Below are positions 50,094-58,300 of a stretch of 64,000 nucleotides of DNA, one piece after another. The stretch spans positions 1-64,000 of the forward strand of contig CAZTQB010000004.1 in NCBI GenBank assembly GCA_964615775.1. Direction: 5' to 3'. The stretch's first letter is position 1. The number at the start of each line of letters is the position of its first letter. Source of the DNA: JALHOM01 sp964615775 (lineage in GTDB: Bacteria; Patescibacteriota; Saccharimonadia; Saccharimonadales; 2-12-FULL-41-12). Made by a program: the position numbers and the translations under genes. The notes under the pieces were generated by a model, which was not told the origin of the DNA, did not search any database, and saw nothing but the letters and a program-made list of their open reading frames with translations.

Positions 50094-50297
50094 ATGGCAA
50101 AAATTTTTAAACAAAGTACAGATGTACCATATTTTGACTACAAAGATTTTAAGACTTTACAAAAGTATGTGAATCAATATGGTCAGATTGAAGCTCGAAA
50201 AAAAACTGGACTAACAGAGACCGAACAGAAACGTTTGGCAATTGCTATCAAGCGAGCTAGACACTTGGCACTAATGCCGTTTGTGGCCACAAACTAG
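50094..50297 (+). CDS. rpsR: Small ribosomal subunit protein bS18
   Basis: A 67-residue bS18 with 'YFDYKDFKTLQKYVNQYGQI' and the RNA-binding 'RKKTGLTETEQKRLAIAIKR' followed by 'ARHLALMPFV'. S18 pairs with S6 on the platform of the small subunit. The protein is compact but complete, and there is no zinc-binding Cys cluster. Confidence 0.96.
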   Translation: MAKIFKQSTDVPYFDYKDFKTLQKYVNQYGQIEARKKTGLTETEQKRLAIAIKRARHLALMPFVATN

Positions 50298-50331
50298 GTA
50301 AAATTTATCAGGAAAGTAGCAAGATATAAGT

Positions 50332-50895
50332 ATGGCATTTGGGGTAACAGATCTTAAAAAAGGTACAATCTTTCAGCTTAATGGTATACCTTATAAAGTA
50401 GTTGAATATGCTCAAAAGGTAATGGGGCGTGGTGGTTCGATTGTCAATGTAAAGATTAAGAGTTTGATCGATGGCAAGGTGCTAGATAAAACCTTTAAGG
50501 GTAATGACTCGATTGAACCGGCTGATGTTAGTAATTCTTCGGCTCAATATTTATATAACGATGGCCAAAAGTTTTACTTTATGGACGAAACTACTTTTGA
50601 GCAGCATGAGGTAGAGCTAGACTTGGTGGGCGGTAGTAGTGGCTTTATGAAAGAGGGTGACCGTGTGCAACTGCAGAAGTTTGACTCTAAGGTTATAAAC
50701 GTAGAATTACCCAAAAACGTGTACCTAAAGGTTGCATATACCGAAGACGCAGTTAAGGGTGACACTAGCTCGGCTATTACTAAAGATGCTACTTTAGAAA
50801 CGGGTGCTAGTGTAAAAGTGCCGTCGTTTATTAAGACTGGCGACGTTATTTCTGTTGATACCAGTAGCGGGGAGTACAGAGAACGGAAAAAGTAA
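50332..50895 (+). CDS. efp: Elongation factor P with Arg at the loop tip
   Basis: A 187-residue EF-P that relieves ribosome stalling at polyproline. The three OB-like domains are recognisable ('GVTDLKKGTIFQLNGIPYKV', 'VKIKSLIDGKVLDKTFKGND', 'NVYLKVAYTEDAVKGDTSSA', 'GASVKVPSFIKTGDVISVDT'). The domain I loop that carries the modified Lys in E. coli (PGKG) reads 'VMGRGGS', placing Arg33 at the tip. In Pseudomonas an Arg in this place is rhamnosylated by EarP; no such gene is in the window. It has no Shine-Dalgarno sequence I can identify. Confidence 0.95.
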   Translation: MAFGVTDLKKGTIFQLNGIPYKVVEYAQKVMGRGGSIVNVKIKSLIDGKVLDKTFKGNDSIEPADVSNSSAQYLYNDGQKFYFMDETTFEQHEVELDLVGGSSGFMKEGDRVQLQKFDSKVINVELPKNVYLKVAYTEDAVKGDTSSAITKDATLETGASVKVPSFIKTGDVISVDTSSGEYRERKK

Positions 50896-50898
50896 TAA

Positions 50899-51564
50899 AT
50901 GAGCGAACGCATATCTTGTAACGGGATAGATCTTGTGAGTGTTGGCTCTATGGCAACAATGCCAATACTAGAACCGGTGAGTAGTGGTATACCGAAAGGG
51001 CGAGGCTATTGCAGAATAATTGTACCCGCACCAATTGTAAAAGGTACTCATGGGCTTGTTAAATCAGATGAGTACACTTGTACGGTTGCAGACTCGCCAC
51101 CATACATACCTATAACTTCGCCTTTGTACAGTACTGCTTCTATTGAATGGGCAAAAGAAAAATGTGAGGAGCTTGCAAAAACTAATCCAAATATTTTGCT
51201 TGAAAGTCTAACTTACTCGCTGAGTTCGAGAGGGTTTGTTTTACGCATGTCTTCTGGGAGACGAGCGGTTAATCCTTCGCATAATATTAAGTCATCTTAT
51301 AGACATAACCAGAATCATTCGCTATCACGGATAATCAAGACTACAAATGCTGAGGCTTCAGAAAACGGTATAGAATACTCAAGACTCACTGAGTATTTAG
51401 GTGAGCTGGGCTGTATGTCATTTTCTGAAAAAGACTATGATGTAATACTAAAAAATAGGCCAGAAATTAAGACTGGTATTGGTGCATTTGCTGTGGCTGT
51501 GGTTGATGAAATTGGCTGGATGCGACTTGATCAAGTAAATAGTATTTTAACTGGAGATAGATGA
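50899..51564 (+). CDS. Hypothetical protein, 221 aa
   Basis: I do not recognise this protein. It is soluble, has no membrane helix, and contains a Pro/Ser-rich N-terminal half with several Cys ('SCNGI', 'GRGYCRIIV', 'YTCTVADSPP') and a helical C-terminal half with 'YSRLTEYLGELG' and 'GIGAFAVAVVDEIGWMRLDQ'. It starts 3 nt after the efp stop and overlaps tlyA as ATGA, so it is inside a co-translated unit. The part at 132-150 is rich in His, Asn and Ser. Confidence 0.6.
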   Translation: MSERISCNGIDLVSVGSMATMPILEPVSSGIPKGRGYCRIIVPAPIVKGTHGLVKSDEYTCTVADSPPYIPITSPLYSTASIEWAKEKCEELAKTNPNILLESLTYSLSSRGFVLRMSSGRRAVNPSHNIKSSYRHNQNHSLSRIIKTTNAEASENGIEYSRLTEYLGELGCMSFSEKDYDVILKNRPEIKTGIGAFAVAVVDEIGWMRLDQVNSILTGDR

Positions 51565-52274
51565 GGCTGGATAAATATTTAGCTAGTAAAAAAATAGTTT
51601 TTTCGCGGTCTCAGGCGGAAAGCTATATTCGTATGGGTAAAGTTTACGTCAATGGTGAGCAAATTAGTAAGCCGGGCTATTTGGTAGCGGAAGGCTCGAT
51701 AGTTCAGCTAAAGACAAATGTTCAGTATGTATCGAGAGCAGCCTATAAGCTAGAGTCAGTAGTCAGCAGTTTAAAGGTATATTTTACAGACAAAACGGTT
51801 TTAGATGTTGGTAGCAGTACTGGTGGATTTACGGATTTTGCCCTAAAGCATGGAGCAAAGAAAGTAGTAGCTGTAGAGGTGGGAACAAATCAGTTGCATT
51901 ATAGCTTGAGAGATGAGCCAAAGATTGAACTTTACGAGCAAACCGACATAAGGTCAATAAAGAAGCTAAAGTCTGTACCGGATGTAGTAGTGATTGATGT
52001 AAGCTTTATTTCTTTGAGGGAAATTTTGCCTAGTGTAGCAAAATTAGTAAATAAGAGAACTGAAATTCTAGCTATGGTTAAGCCGCAGTTTGAATCAAAA
52101 GAGCTGTCGCAAAAGCATAAAGGTGTCATAAAAAATGAGACCGAGCGTAGAAAAATTTTTAAAGATTTTGAGATATGGACCAAGCAAAACTTTTTTATTC
52201 AAGCCAAGCAAGACAGTAGTGTGGCCGGCGAAAAAGGCAATAAAGAGCGATTTTATTTGCTAAGGAAGCTATAA
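51561..52274 (+). CDS. TlyA-family rRNA methyltransferase (S4 domain plus FtsJ-like)
   Basis: A 237-residue TlyA-type protein. Residues 1-60 are an S4 RNA-binding domain ('MRLDKYLASKKIVFSRSQAE', 'GKVYVNGEQISKPGYLV'). Residues 70-237 are a Rossmann methyltransferase with SAM motif 'LDVGSSTGGFTDFAL', 'GTNQLHYSLRDE' and 'VVIDVSFISLREILP', followed by 'LAMVKPQFE' with the catalytic Lys. Family members make 2'-O-methylcytidine in 16S and 23S rRNA. It overlaps the upstream gene by 4 nt. Confidence 0.92.
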   Translation: MRLDKYLASKKIVFSRSQAESYIRMGKVYVNGEQISKPGYLVAEGSIVQLKTNVQYVSRAAYKLESVVSSLKVYFTDKTVLDVGSSTGGFTDFALKHGAKKVVAVEVGTNQLHYSLRDEPKIELYEQTDIRSIKKLKSVPDVVVIDVSFISLREILPSVAKLVNKRTEILAMVKPQFESKELSQKHKGVIKNETERRKIFKDFEIWTKQNFFIQAKQDSSVAGEKGNKERFYLLRKL

Positions 52275-52285
52275 TCTAAGGGATA

Positions 52286-52954
52286 ATGAACTATTTGTCA
52301 TCACGATCGCAAGCTGGAATTTTGTTAGCTAACGAGCTAGATAAGCTTAAGAACCAGCTTGTGGCTGTTGTGGCTCTAAGTGAAGGTGGAGTGTTGGTTG
52401 GGGCAGAGATTGCAAGGCGACTACACACTAGTTTGTTTATTTTGGCGACTCAGCATGCTGAAAAAAATAATGAAAATGCCATGACTGCTTTATCGGCAAA
52501 TGGTGTATTTTCGTATAATACTTTTAATTCGTTGGGTGAACTAGAAGAAGACGCTTTTGCCAGTAAGCTTTTAAGCAGTACGCGAAGCATGATTGAGTAT
52601 CAGAAGCTTAATAGTGTAGCTGGCAAAGATGGTTTTATCCCCAAAGCCTTACTAAAGCGACATACAGTCATTTTAGTAAGTGATGGTTTAAAAACTGCTT
52701 TGTCGTTGCAAGTTGCTGTAAATTTTATGCGAGATATCGAGATTAAGAGATTAATCATAGCTACACCAATTGCCTCACTGGAGGCGGTAGATAGAATGCA
52801 TATGTTGGTTGATCAAATTTTTTGTCTGAGGGTAGCCGAGAACTATATCTCAACCGAACATTATTATGACAATAATAACATTCCAGATGACAAAACAGTG
52901 GTAGAAATAATGAAAAATATTGTACTCAACTGGCAAGCAACTGGGGCAAAATAG
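52286..52954 (+). CDS. Phosphoribosyltransferase-like protein with altered PRPP loop
   Basis: A 222-residue type I PRTase fold. 'SRSQAGILLANELDKL' and 'VVALSEGGVLVGAEIARRL' match the opening of COG1926-type phosphoribosyltransferases (F..R..AG..LA, iprGG...a.ei). The PRPP loop, normally VDDGxATGxT, reads 'LVSDGLKTALSLQ', losing the first Asp and the TG.T phosphate loop. Catalysis is doubtful. 'KGLIIATPIAS'-like strands follow ('LIIATPIASLEAV'). TATAAT and AAGGG lie just upstream of the ATG. Function unknown. Confidence 0.7.
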   Translation: MNYLSSRSQAGILLANELDKLKNQLVAVVALSEGGVLVGAEIARRLHTSLFILATQHAEKNNENAMTALSANGVFSYNTFNSLGELEEDAFASKLLSSTRSMIEYQKLNSVAGKDGFIPKALLKRHTVILVSDGLKTALSLQVAVNFMRDIEIKRLIIATPIASLEAVDRMHMLVDQIFCLRVAENYISTEHYYDNNNIPDDKTVVEIMKNIVLNWQATGAK

Positions 52955-52981
52955 ACTGCGAATAACTTGAGGCAGATTCTT

Positions 52982-53011
52982 TTGCCTAGCATAAATGATG
53001 TATGCTAAGTT
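52982..53011 (+). promoter_or_regulatory. Promoter with inverted repeat upstream of the beta-lactamase-fold gene
   Basis: TTGCCT (52982-52987), an 18-bp spacer and TAAGTT (53006-53011). TAGCAT-N9-ATGCTA (52987-53007) fills the spacer exactly and could be an operator. The leader to the ATG is about 75 nt. Confidence 0.55.
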
Positions 53012-53093
53012 AAGTGTGTAAACAAAAAGGTTTGAAAATAAAATAAATTTTCAATACCAAAACCGCAATTAAAATAATAAAAGAAAGATAAAA

Positions 53094-54053
53094 ATGTTAA
53101 ACAGAAACAAAAGCATTTTTCGTGGCCAAAAAGTATCTTATTATGAACATACATCTGGGATTATAAATACTAAGAAACCACTACTAAAATCCGCTATATT
53201 ACCAGTTTTTGCACTCGCATGTTTGGTTGGTATCGGCGGATTTTTTAGTTATCAAAATGTCTTTAACAAACCTATACAAGTATCACAAAATGCTACACCA
53301 ATTAGTGCCGTAGAGCCAGCTAGCAAGCCAGAAATCATAACTGAGCAAAAAACTACTAAACCGTATGAAGATAAGAACTTAACTACTAGTTTGCGTTCGG
53401 TTGTTGCACGCAATGGTGGCCAAGGTGAGTATTCAATAGTAGTTAGAGATCTGAATTCTGGTCGTTCGGTTAACATTGAGTCTAGTCAAAAAATGCCAGC
53501 CGGCGAACTGTACAAATTATTTTTACTACCAAGCCTTGAAAGAAAAACTGATGCCGTTGAGTGGAACAAATGGTTAAATGGCAAGAACAATATCGGCAAC
53601 TGTGTTAAAGAGATGGTCCGGTCTGTAGAGAATCGCTGTGGCGAGGCTGTGGCTAAGTATATAGATATTAAAACGGTTGATGGCTACAATAAGAACTTAG
53701 GACTTAATTCTACACATATAGAAGACATAGAAAAATCAACTACAACTGCTCAAGACGTTAGTGAAGTAATTTATAGATTACAGACTTCTCAGTTATTAAG
53801 CGATAAAGGTCGACGAACATTTTTTGATGGCTTTTATGAACAAAAAAATCGTAAAGGTATACCAATCGGTTGCGGTAGTACGTGCTTAGTGGGTAACAAG
53901 ACTAGCGAACAAGGTGATTATCGCTACGACGCTGCCGTAGTTACGAGCGGTAAAACTAAGTATGTATTAGTGATTATGAGTAAAGGCTCTAACTGGCAGT
54001 TGATTGGTGATATCACTAAAGGGATTGATTATCACATGAAGCATGTTGATTGA
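53094..54053 (+). CDS. Membrane-anchored class A beta-lactamase-fold protein, catalytic Ser lost
   Basis: A 319-residue protein. A basic cytoplasmic N-terminus of about 30 residues precedes one membrane helix (about 33-53) and a linker, then a domain from about 95 with the order of class A serine hydrolases: 'YSIVVRDLNSGRSVNI', then 'MPAGELYKLFLLPSL' where the active-site SxxK should be, then 'SVENRCGEAVAKYI' in the place of SDN, and 'VGNKTSEQGDY' in the place of KTG. The Ser is replaced by Glu138, SDN by VEN and KTG by KTS. It is thus probably a non-enzymatic wall-binding or sensing protein. Confidence 0.8.
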   Translation: MLNRNKSIFRGQKVSYYEHTSGIINTKKPLLKSAILPVFALACLVGIGGFFSYQNVFNKPIQVSQNATPISAVEPASKPEIITEQKTTKPYEDKNLTTSLRSVVARNGGQGEYSIVVRDLNSGRSVNIESSQKMPAGELYKLFLLPSLERKTDAVEWNKWLNGKNNIGNCVKEMVRSVENRCGEAVAKYIDIKTVDGYNKNLGLNSTHIEDIEKSTTTAQDVSEVIYRLQTSQLLSDKGRRTFFDGFYEQKNRKGIPIGCGSTCLVGNKTSEQGDYRYDAAVVTSGKTKYVLVIMSKGSNWQLIGDITKGIDYHMKHVD

Positions 54054-54068
54054 TCTAGGATTTCTTAT

Positions 54069-54839
54069 TTAAGAACGTAGTTTGTAGCCTTTATTAAAGA
54101 GTATGTAGTTTATGTAGAATAGTGCAAGCCCAGCTAGACCAACTACTAGTATGGCGGTTGTCATATGAATGTCGGCTTTACCTAACATAGAATAGCGAAC
54201 CATGTTGATCATGTAGTAGATTGGGTCAAATTTGGTGAGTGTAGCAAAAAGTGGCGGTAATAAAGATGCAGAATAAAAAACACCGCCAAGAAAAATAAGG
54301 GGCTGCAAAATAAAAGTTTGATACAGGCTCAAATCGTCGAATTTTTCACTCCTTAAGCCTACAAACACACCTAACATGGCAAAGAAAAAGCCGATTAGAG
54401 CAAGACTTAGTATGAATAGTATAGGGTGAACCAATGGCAAGTCCTTAATCATTATGTAAGATGTGGCCATAATAATAGAAGCGATAACTGAAGCCCGCAC
54501 AATACCGCCTAGTGCGTAGGCCATAAATAGCGATGTGTTGCCAACGGGTGAGGTAAGTTGATCGTCAATTGAGCGTTGAATTTTTTGCTGCATGATAGAA
54601 GATGCATTGTTAGAGAAGACGTTCATAGCAAAGCTCATCATCAAAAGTCCCGGGATAATATAAACAATATAAGGGTGTCCGTCTAACGAGTTAATGCGTG
54701 AGCCTAAGGCTGCACCGAAGATACCTATATATAAAGCTGTTTCTAGTAGCGGTCCAAGGATTGTTTGGCGTTTAATACTCCAAAAGCGAGCCAACTCGCG
54801 GCGTAGTACAGTCCAAAAGGGCATAAGATCGTAGTTCAA
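54069..54839 (-). CDS. ABC-2 type transporter permease
   Basis: A 256-residue membrane protein with six predicted helices and the ABC-2 permease pattern ('FWTVLRRELARFWSIKRQTI', 'IVYIIPGLLMMSFAMNVF', 'FLGGVFYSASLLPPLF', 'FDPIYYMINMVRYS'). It pairs with the ATPase upstream (ATGA-type overlap of 4 nt), forming a two-gene exporter of the drug/polysaccharide (DrrB/NodJ) class. The substrate cannot be told. It converges on the beta-lactamase-fold gene. Confidence 0.9.
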   Translation of the reverse strand: MNYDLMPFWTVLRRELARFWSIKRQTILGPLLETALYIGIFGAALGSRINSLDGHPYIVYIIPGLLMMSFAMNVFSNNASSIMQQKIQRSIDDQLTSPVGNTSLFMAYALGGIVRASVIASIIMATSYIMIKDLPLVHPILFILSLALIGFFFAMLGVFVGLRSEKFDDLSLYQTFILQPLIFLGGVFYSASLLPPLFATLTKFDPIYYMINMVRYSMLGKADIHMTTAILVVGLAGLALFYINYILFNKGYKLRS

Positions 54840-55612
54840 TTTGTACTCCTTGTAAGCTCGCCTCGTCCAACTAGCTCTAAATAGACATCTTCTAGAGTCT
54901 TTTTATGGTAAGCTTTTTTTAATTCTGCAGATGTACCGGTTTTGACGATCTGGCCTTTGTTGATTAAGGCAATCTGGTCGCATAATTGTTCGGCTTCTTC
55001 TATATAGTGAGTAGTAAGCAGTACTGATGTGCCGCTTTTGTTGATTTGGGCAATATACTTCCACAGTTCTAAGCGTAATTCTACGTCTACACCGGCAGTG
55101 GGTTCATCTAATATCAGTAAGTCAGGATTGTGCATTAAGGCTCTAGCTATTACTAACCGTCGTTTCATACCTCCAGATAACATACGAGTATTAGTCTTGG
55201 ACTTATCTTTTAACGAAAAGATCTCAAGTAACTCTTGGATGCGAACTTTTCGCTCATGTTTTGGCATACTAAAGTATCCGCCGTGATAATCAAGTGTCTC
55301 TTCTACGGACAGAAACCAATCTAGGTTTACGTCTTGTGGAGCAAAACCGATGCGTGAACGAGCTTGCTTGTAGTCCTTAACTACATCGTAGCCAAAAATA
55401 TATGCCTCGCCAGAAGTTGGTCTAGATAAGCCAACTAGGCTGTGAATAAGAGTAGATTTACCGGCTCCGTTAGGTCCGAGTAGACCAAAAAATGAACCTT
55501 TTTTGATCTGTAAGTTTACATTCTCTAGAGCCTTTGTGCCATCAGCATAAATCTTGCCTAATTTTTGGGCATCGAGAGCTAGACTTTTAGAATCTTTGGT
55601 GTTATTTCCCAT
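54836..55612 (-). CDS. ABC transporter ATP-binding protein (DrrA-like)
   Basis: A 258-residue ABC ATPase. Walker A is 'LLGPNGAGKSTLIH' (about 44), the Q-loop 'IGFAPQDVNLDWFLSVEE', the signature 'MLSGGMKRRLVIARAL', Walker B 'DLLILDEPTAGVD' and the switch His in 'VLLTTHYIEEAEQL'. It drives the ABC-2 permease encoded directly downstream. A TATAAAAT sequence lies about 10 nt before the ATG, so any leader is short. Confidence 0.95.
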   Translation of the reverse strand: MGNNTKDSKSLALDAQKLGKIYADGTKALENVNLQIKKGSFFGLLGPNGAGKSTLIHSLVGLSRPTSGEAYIFGYDVVKDYKQARSRIGFAPQDVNLDWFLSVEETLDYHGGYFSMPKHERKVRIQELLEIFSLKDKSKTNTRMLSGGMKRRLVIARALMHNPDLLILDEPTAGVDVELRLELWKYIAQINKSGTSVLLTTHYIEEAEQLCDQIALINKGQIVKTGTSAELKKAYHKKTLEDVYLELVGRGELTRSTN

Positions 55613-55638
55613 AGCTTTTCTATTTTATACCAAAGTGG

Positions 55639-56715
55639 TCATACATTAAACCTAAACTCTACAACATCGCCTTCTTGCATGATGTAAGTTTTACCTTCGG
55701 TGCGGATTTTGCCTAGTGATCTGGCGGCTTGTTCGGAGCCAGCAGCCACTAAATCGTCGTAATTTATTATTTGAGCGGCGATGAAGCCTCGCTCGAAGTC
55801 AGTATGAATTACACCGGCTGCTTGTGGGGCAGTGTAGCCTTTATGTATTGTCCAGGCTCTAACTTCTTTTTCACCAGCGGTTAGATAACTTTGAAGCCCT
55901 AATATATCATAGGCAGAGTGGACTAGTTGGTTTAAGCCAGACTCTTTTACGTCGTAGGTGTCTAGTAGCTCCTCGGCTTCATCTGGGTTTAGACCAGCCA
56001 GCTCGCTTTCTAGTTTGGCACAGACAAACATTGCTTTTGCATCACCGACCATTTGAATCAACTCTTTCTGGCGAGATTGATTACTTAAGGTAGCTTCATC
56101 GATATTAAACAAATAAATCATCGGCTTGGCAGTCAGTAGGTGAAGATCGGCCAAAATTTCTAGGTCAAGCTGAGAATGGTTGTGGTAGATAGGCTGGTTA
56201 TTGTCTAAAATTTCTTTGGCTTTATGCAGGTTGTCGAGGATTGGACGCAGCTTTGGGTTGGCTCTAACTTCTTTTTCGGTGCGTGGCATGCGTTTCTCGA
56301 CTGTTTGTAAATCAGCTAGAATCAGCTCTGTGTTGATTATATCGATATCTTTTTTGGGGTTTATTTGGTTATCGACATGCACTACGTCATCATCTTCAAA
56401 GGCTCTGACTACCTGGCAAACTGCACTACAGCTGCGTATATGGCTCAAAAATTGGTTGCCAAGACCTTCGCCATTACTAGCACCTGCCACCAAACCAGCT
56501 ACATCTACAAAGGTGACAGTAGCCGGGATAATTTTGTTAGATTTATATATATCCGCTAGTTTGGCTAGCCTAGAGTCGGGTACTGGAACAATCCCAGTAT
56601 TTGGCTCGATAGTAGCAAAAGGGTAGTTAGCCGCTAAAATACTACTTCCGGTTAGTGCGTTGAACAGAGTGCTTTTGCCCACGTTAGGTAGACCAACAAT
56701 TGCAATACCTAACAT
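55639..56715 (-). CDS. ychF: Redox-regulated ATPase YchF (OLA1 family)
   Basis: About 358 residues from ATG 56715. An Obg-superfamily P-loop protein that binds ATP and the ribosome. G1 is 'IVGLPNVGKSTLFNAL', G3 'VDVAGLVAGASNGEGLGNQF', and the G4 position reads 'LFNIDE' (NxxE, not NKxD), the basis of ATP preference. The C-terminal TGS domain ends 'RTEGKTYIMQEGDVVEFRFN'. A TTG at 56724 would add three residues; the ATG gives the usual spacing to the P-loop. Confidence 0.95.
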   Translation of the reverse strand: MLGIAIVGLPNVGKSTLFNALTGSSILAANYPFATIEPNTGIVPVPDSRLAKLADIYKSNKIIPATVTFVDVAGLVAGASNGEGLGNQFLSHIRSCSAVCQVVRAFEDDDVVHVDNQINPKKDIDIINTELILADLQTVEKRMPRTEKEVRANPKLRPILDNLHKAKEILDNNQPIYHNHSQLDLEILADLHLLTAKPMIYLFNIDEATLSNQSRQKELIQMVGDAKAMFVCAKLESELAGLNPDEAEELLDTYDVKESGLNQLVHSAYDILGLQSYLTAGEKEVRAWTIHKGYTAPQAAGVIHTDFERGFIAAQIINYDDLVAAGSEQAARSLGKIRTEGKTYIMQEGDVVEFRFNV

Positions 56716-56883
56716 TTTGACCAACTTTGCTCGATGGTGACACTATGGTATTTACTTACTTTTGACATATTTTGTCTTACTCCTTAGATTGTATTTTACC
56801 AAGTATCTCTTCGTCAGTAAAAGTATCTATGACAGAATCAATACATGTAGCGTGATAAAAATCACACACTACACTATTTATGC

Positions 56884-56912
56884 TTGCAATATTATAAAAA
56901 CAGTGTTATATA
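56884..56912 (+). promoter_or_regulatory. Promoter of the 418-residue secreted protein gene
   Basis: TTGCAA (56884-56889), a 17-bp spacer and TATATA (56907-56912). The leader is about 28 nt and has GAGGAC about 7 nt before the ATG. Confidence 0.65.
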
Positions 56913-56947
56913 TTAGGCGTAAATTTTATAAATTGTGAGGACATTTT

Positions 56948-58204
56948 ATGATAAGAAACGAAAACGGTGAAGCATTATTTACTAACCCATCAACCAACAT
57001 GGGTCTAGGAGAACTGCCCGCAGTCGAATCCTCATTTTCTACCAGAGAATTGGCTGCTGCAATAGCAGGAGTAGTTGCGTTAGGCTTAACGTCTGGAGTA
57101 AGTCTTGCCCAACCAGAAAAAGCAACTGCAGCAACTGATCCTAAATTTTTAAAATGCTTTAATTATGCGTCTTATGGCTATAGAAATATAATACCTCCTG
57201 TATCTCGTCCGTCATTTCCTCGAGTAGACGGAGTAGAGGCAGGAATTTATTCTAGACTTAGAGACCCGTTTGGTATGGACGGCAATAATATCATGATTGC
57301 TGGTGATGAGTTCGGGTCAAATAAAGGCAGGGTATTGGATTGGACTTGTGATAATACTGATCAAAGAGGCTATCCGGAAGGAAGTCACTTGTTGTTTGAT
57401 ATTGAGCAATATGGCACAGATCTAGCACCACGAACGGTAAAGTTATCCTTCGGAAATCCTAATCTTTCATTTGTAAGAGCAAATATGCTAGATGACTACT
57501 ACCGCAATCTAGAATGTGTTGACGGTGCAGAGTCTGCTGGTCAAAAAATCTGTACCCTTCCTGTTATGACTCAAGGGCAAGTTGGTTCATTGGTTGTCTG
57601 GGTTAGTTCCCGAGATGCGATAACAGATTATTCTACCATTACGGCTCAACTTGGTGAGCCGGATTTAAATCCTTCTAACGATTCTACAGTTTCAAAGATT
57701 ACAATTCATGGTGTGGCGAATCCATTTGATCATAGTTTTCGAAATACCGGTTCTAATCCGAAGGTAACTATATCTACTCCAGGTAAGAATTTTAGCACTG
57801 GTGTCGTTGATAAACGAAAATGTGCCACACCACCAAGAATTACGCTTAAGCCTAACGCTAACGGTCAGGCTTACTCTGTTCAGGTTAGGCCATCAAAGGG
57901 TCAGACCATTCTACCTAATGGAAATGGTGCATCATCTAAAGCTTCTGCAAGGGCAAAAGCCGCTAGACTAATTGCTAGTTTGCCAGGTGGTGCAGTCATT
58001 ACTAGTAAAATACCTAATTCATCAAAAAAAATCGGTTCGAAAATCTACTTTGACACAAAAGATAAGATATCCAATAGACACCCATGGAATTTAAAGATAC
58101 CTATTAAAAAGACAAATAAAAGGTGGTCTGTTATTTTCTATGCTCCAAAAGGTACAGTTAGTGAATGTGGCAGCCAATCTTTATATACGAAATCAAAAAA
58201 ATAG
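56948..58204 (+). CDS. Secreted or N-anchored surface protein of unknown function, 418 aa
   Basis: I recognise no family. A polar N-terminus of about 32 residues is followed by one hydrophobic helix (about 34-55, 'LAAAIAGVVALGLTSGVSLA') and a possible signal-peptidase site after 'AQPEKATAA'. The exported part is beta-rich with several Cys ('LKCFNYASYGYR', 'DWTCDNT', 'LECVDGAE', 'KICTLPV') that could form disulfides. The last 130 residues are basic and Ser/Lys-rich. It precedes the pilus-associated genes on the same strand, so a surface role is inferred. Confidence 0.7.
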   Translation: MIRNENGEALFTNPSTNMGLGELPAVESSFSTRELAAAIAGVVALGLTSGVSLAQPEKATAATDPKFLKCFNYASYGYRNIIPPVSRPSFPRVDGVEAGIYSRLRDPFGMDGNNIMIAGDEFGSNKGRVLDWTCDNTDQRGYPEGSHLLFDIEQYGTDLAPRTVKLSFGNPNLSFVRANMLDDYYRNLECVDGAESAGQKICTLPVMTQGQVGSLVVWVSSRDAITDYSTITAQLGEPDLNPSNDSTVSKITIHGVANPFDHSFRNTGSNPKVTISTPGKNFSTGVVDKRKCATPPRITLKPNANGQAYSVQVRPSKGQTILPNGNGASSKASARAKAARLIASLPGGAVITSKIPNSSKKIGSKIYFDTKDKISNRHPWNLKIPIKKTNKRWSVIFYAPKGTVSECGSQSLYTKSKK

Positions 58205-58300
58205 CTTTTGCGTATATTAATTAAATACTTGCAATGCTGCTTAGGAAAGTCGTAAAATAAACCTAGATAAGCGTAAGTAGGATAGCGGTGGAGTAGTTAG

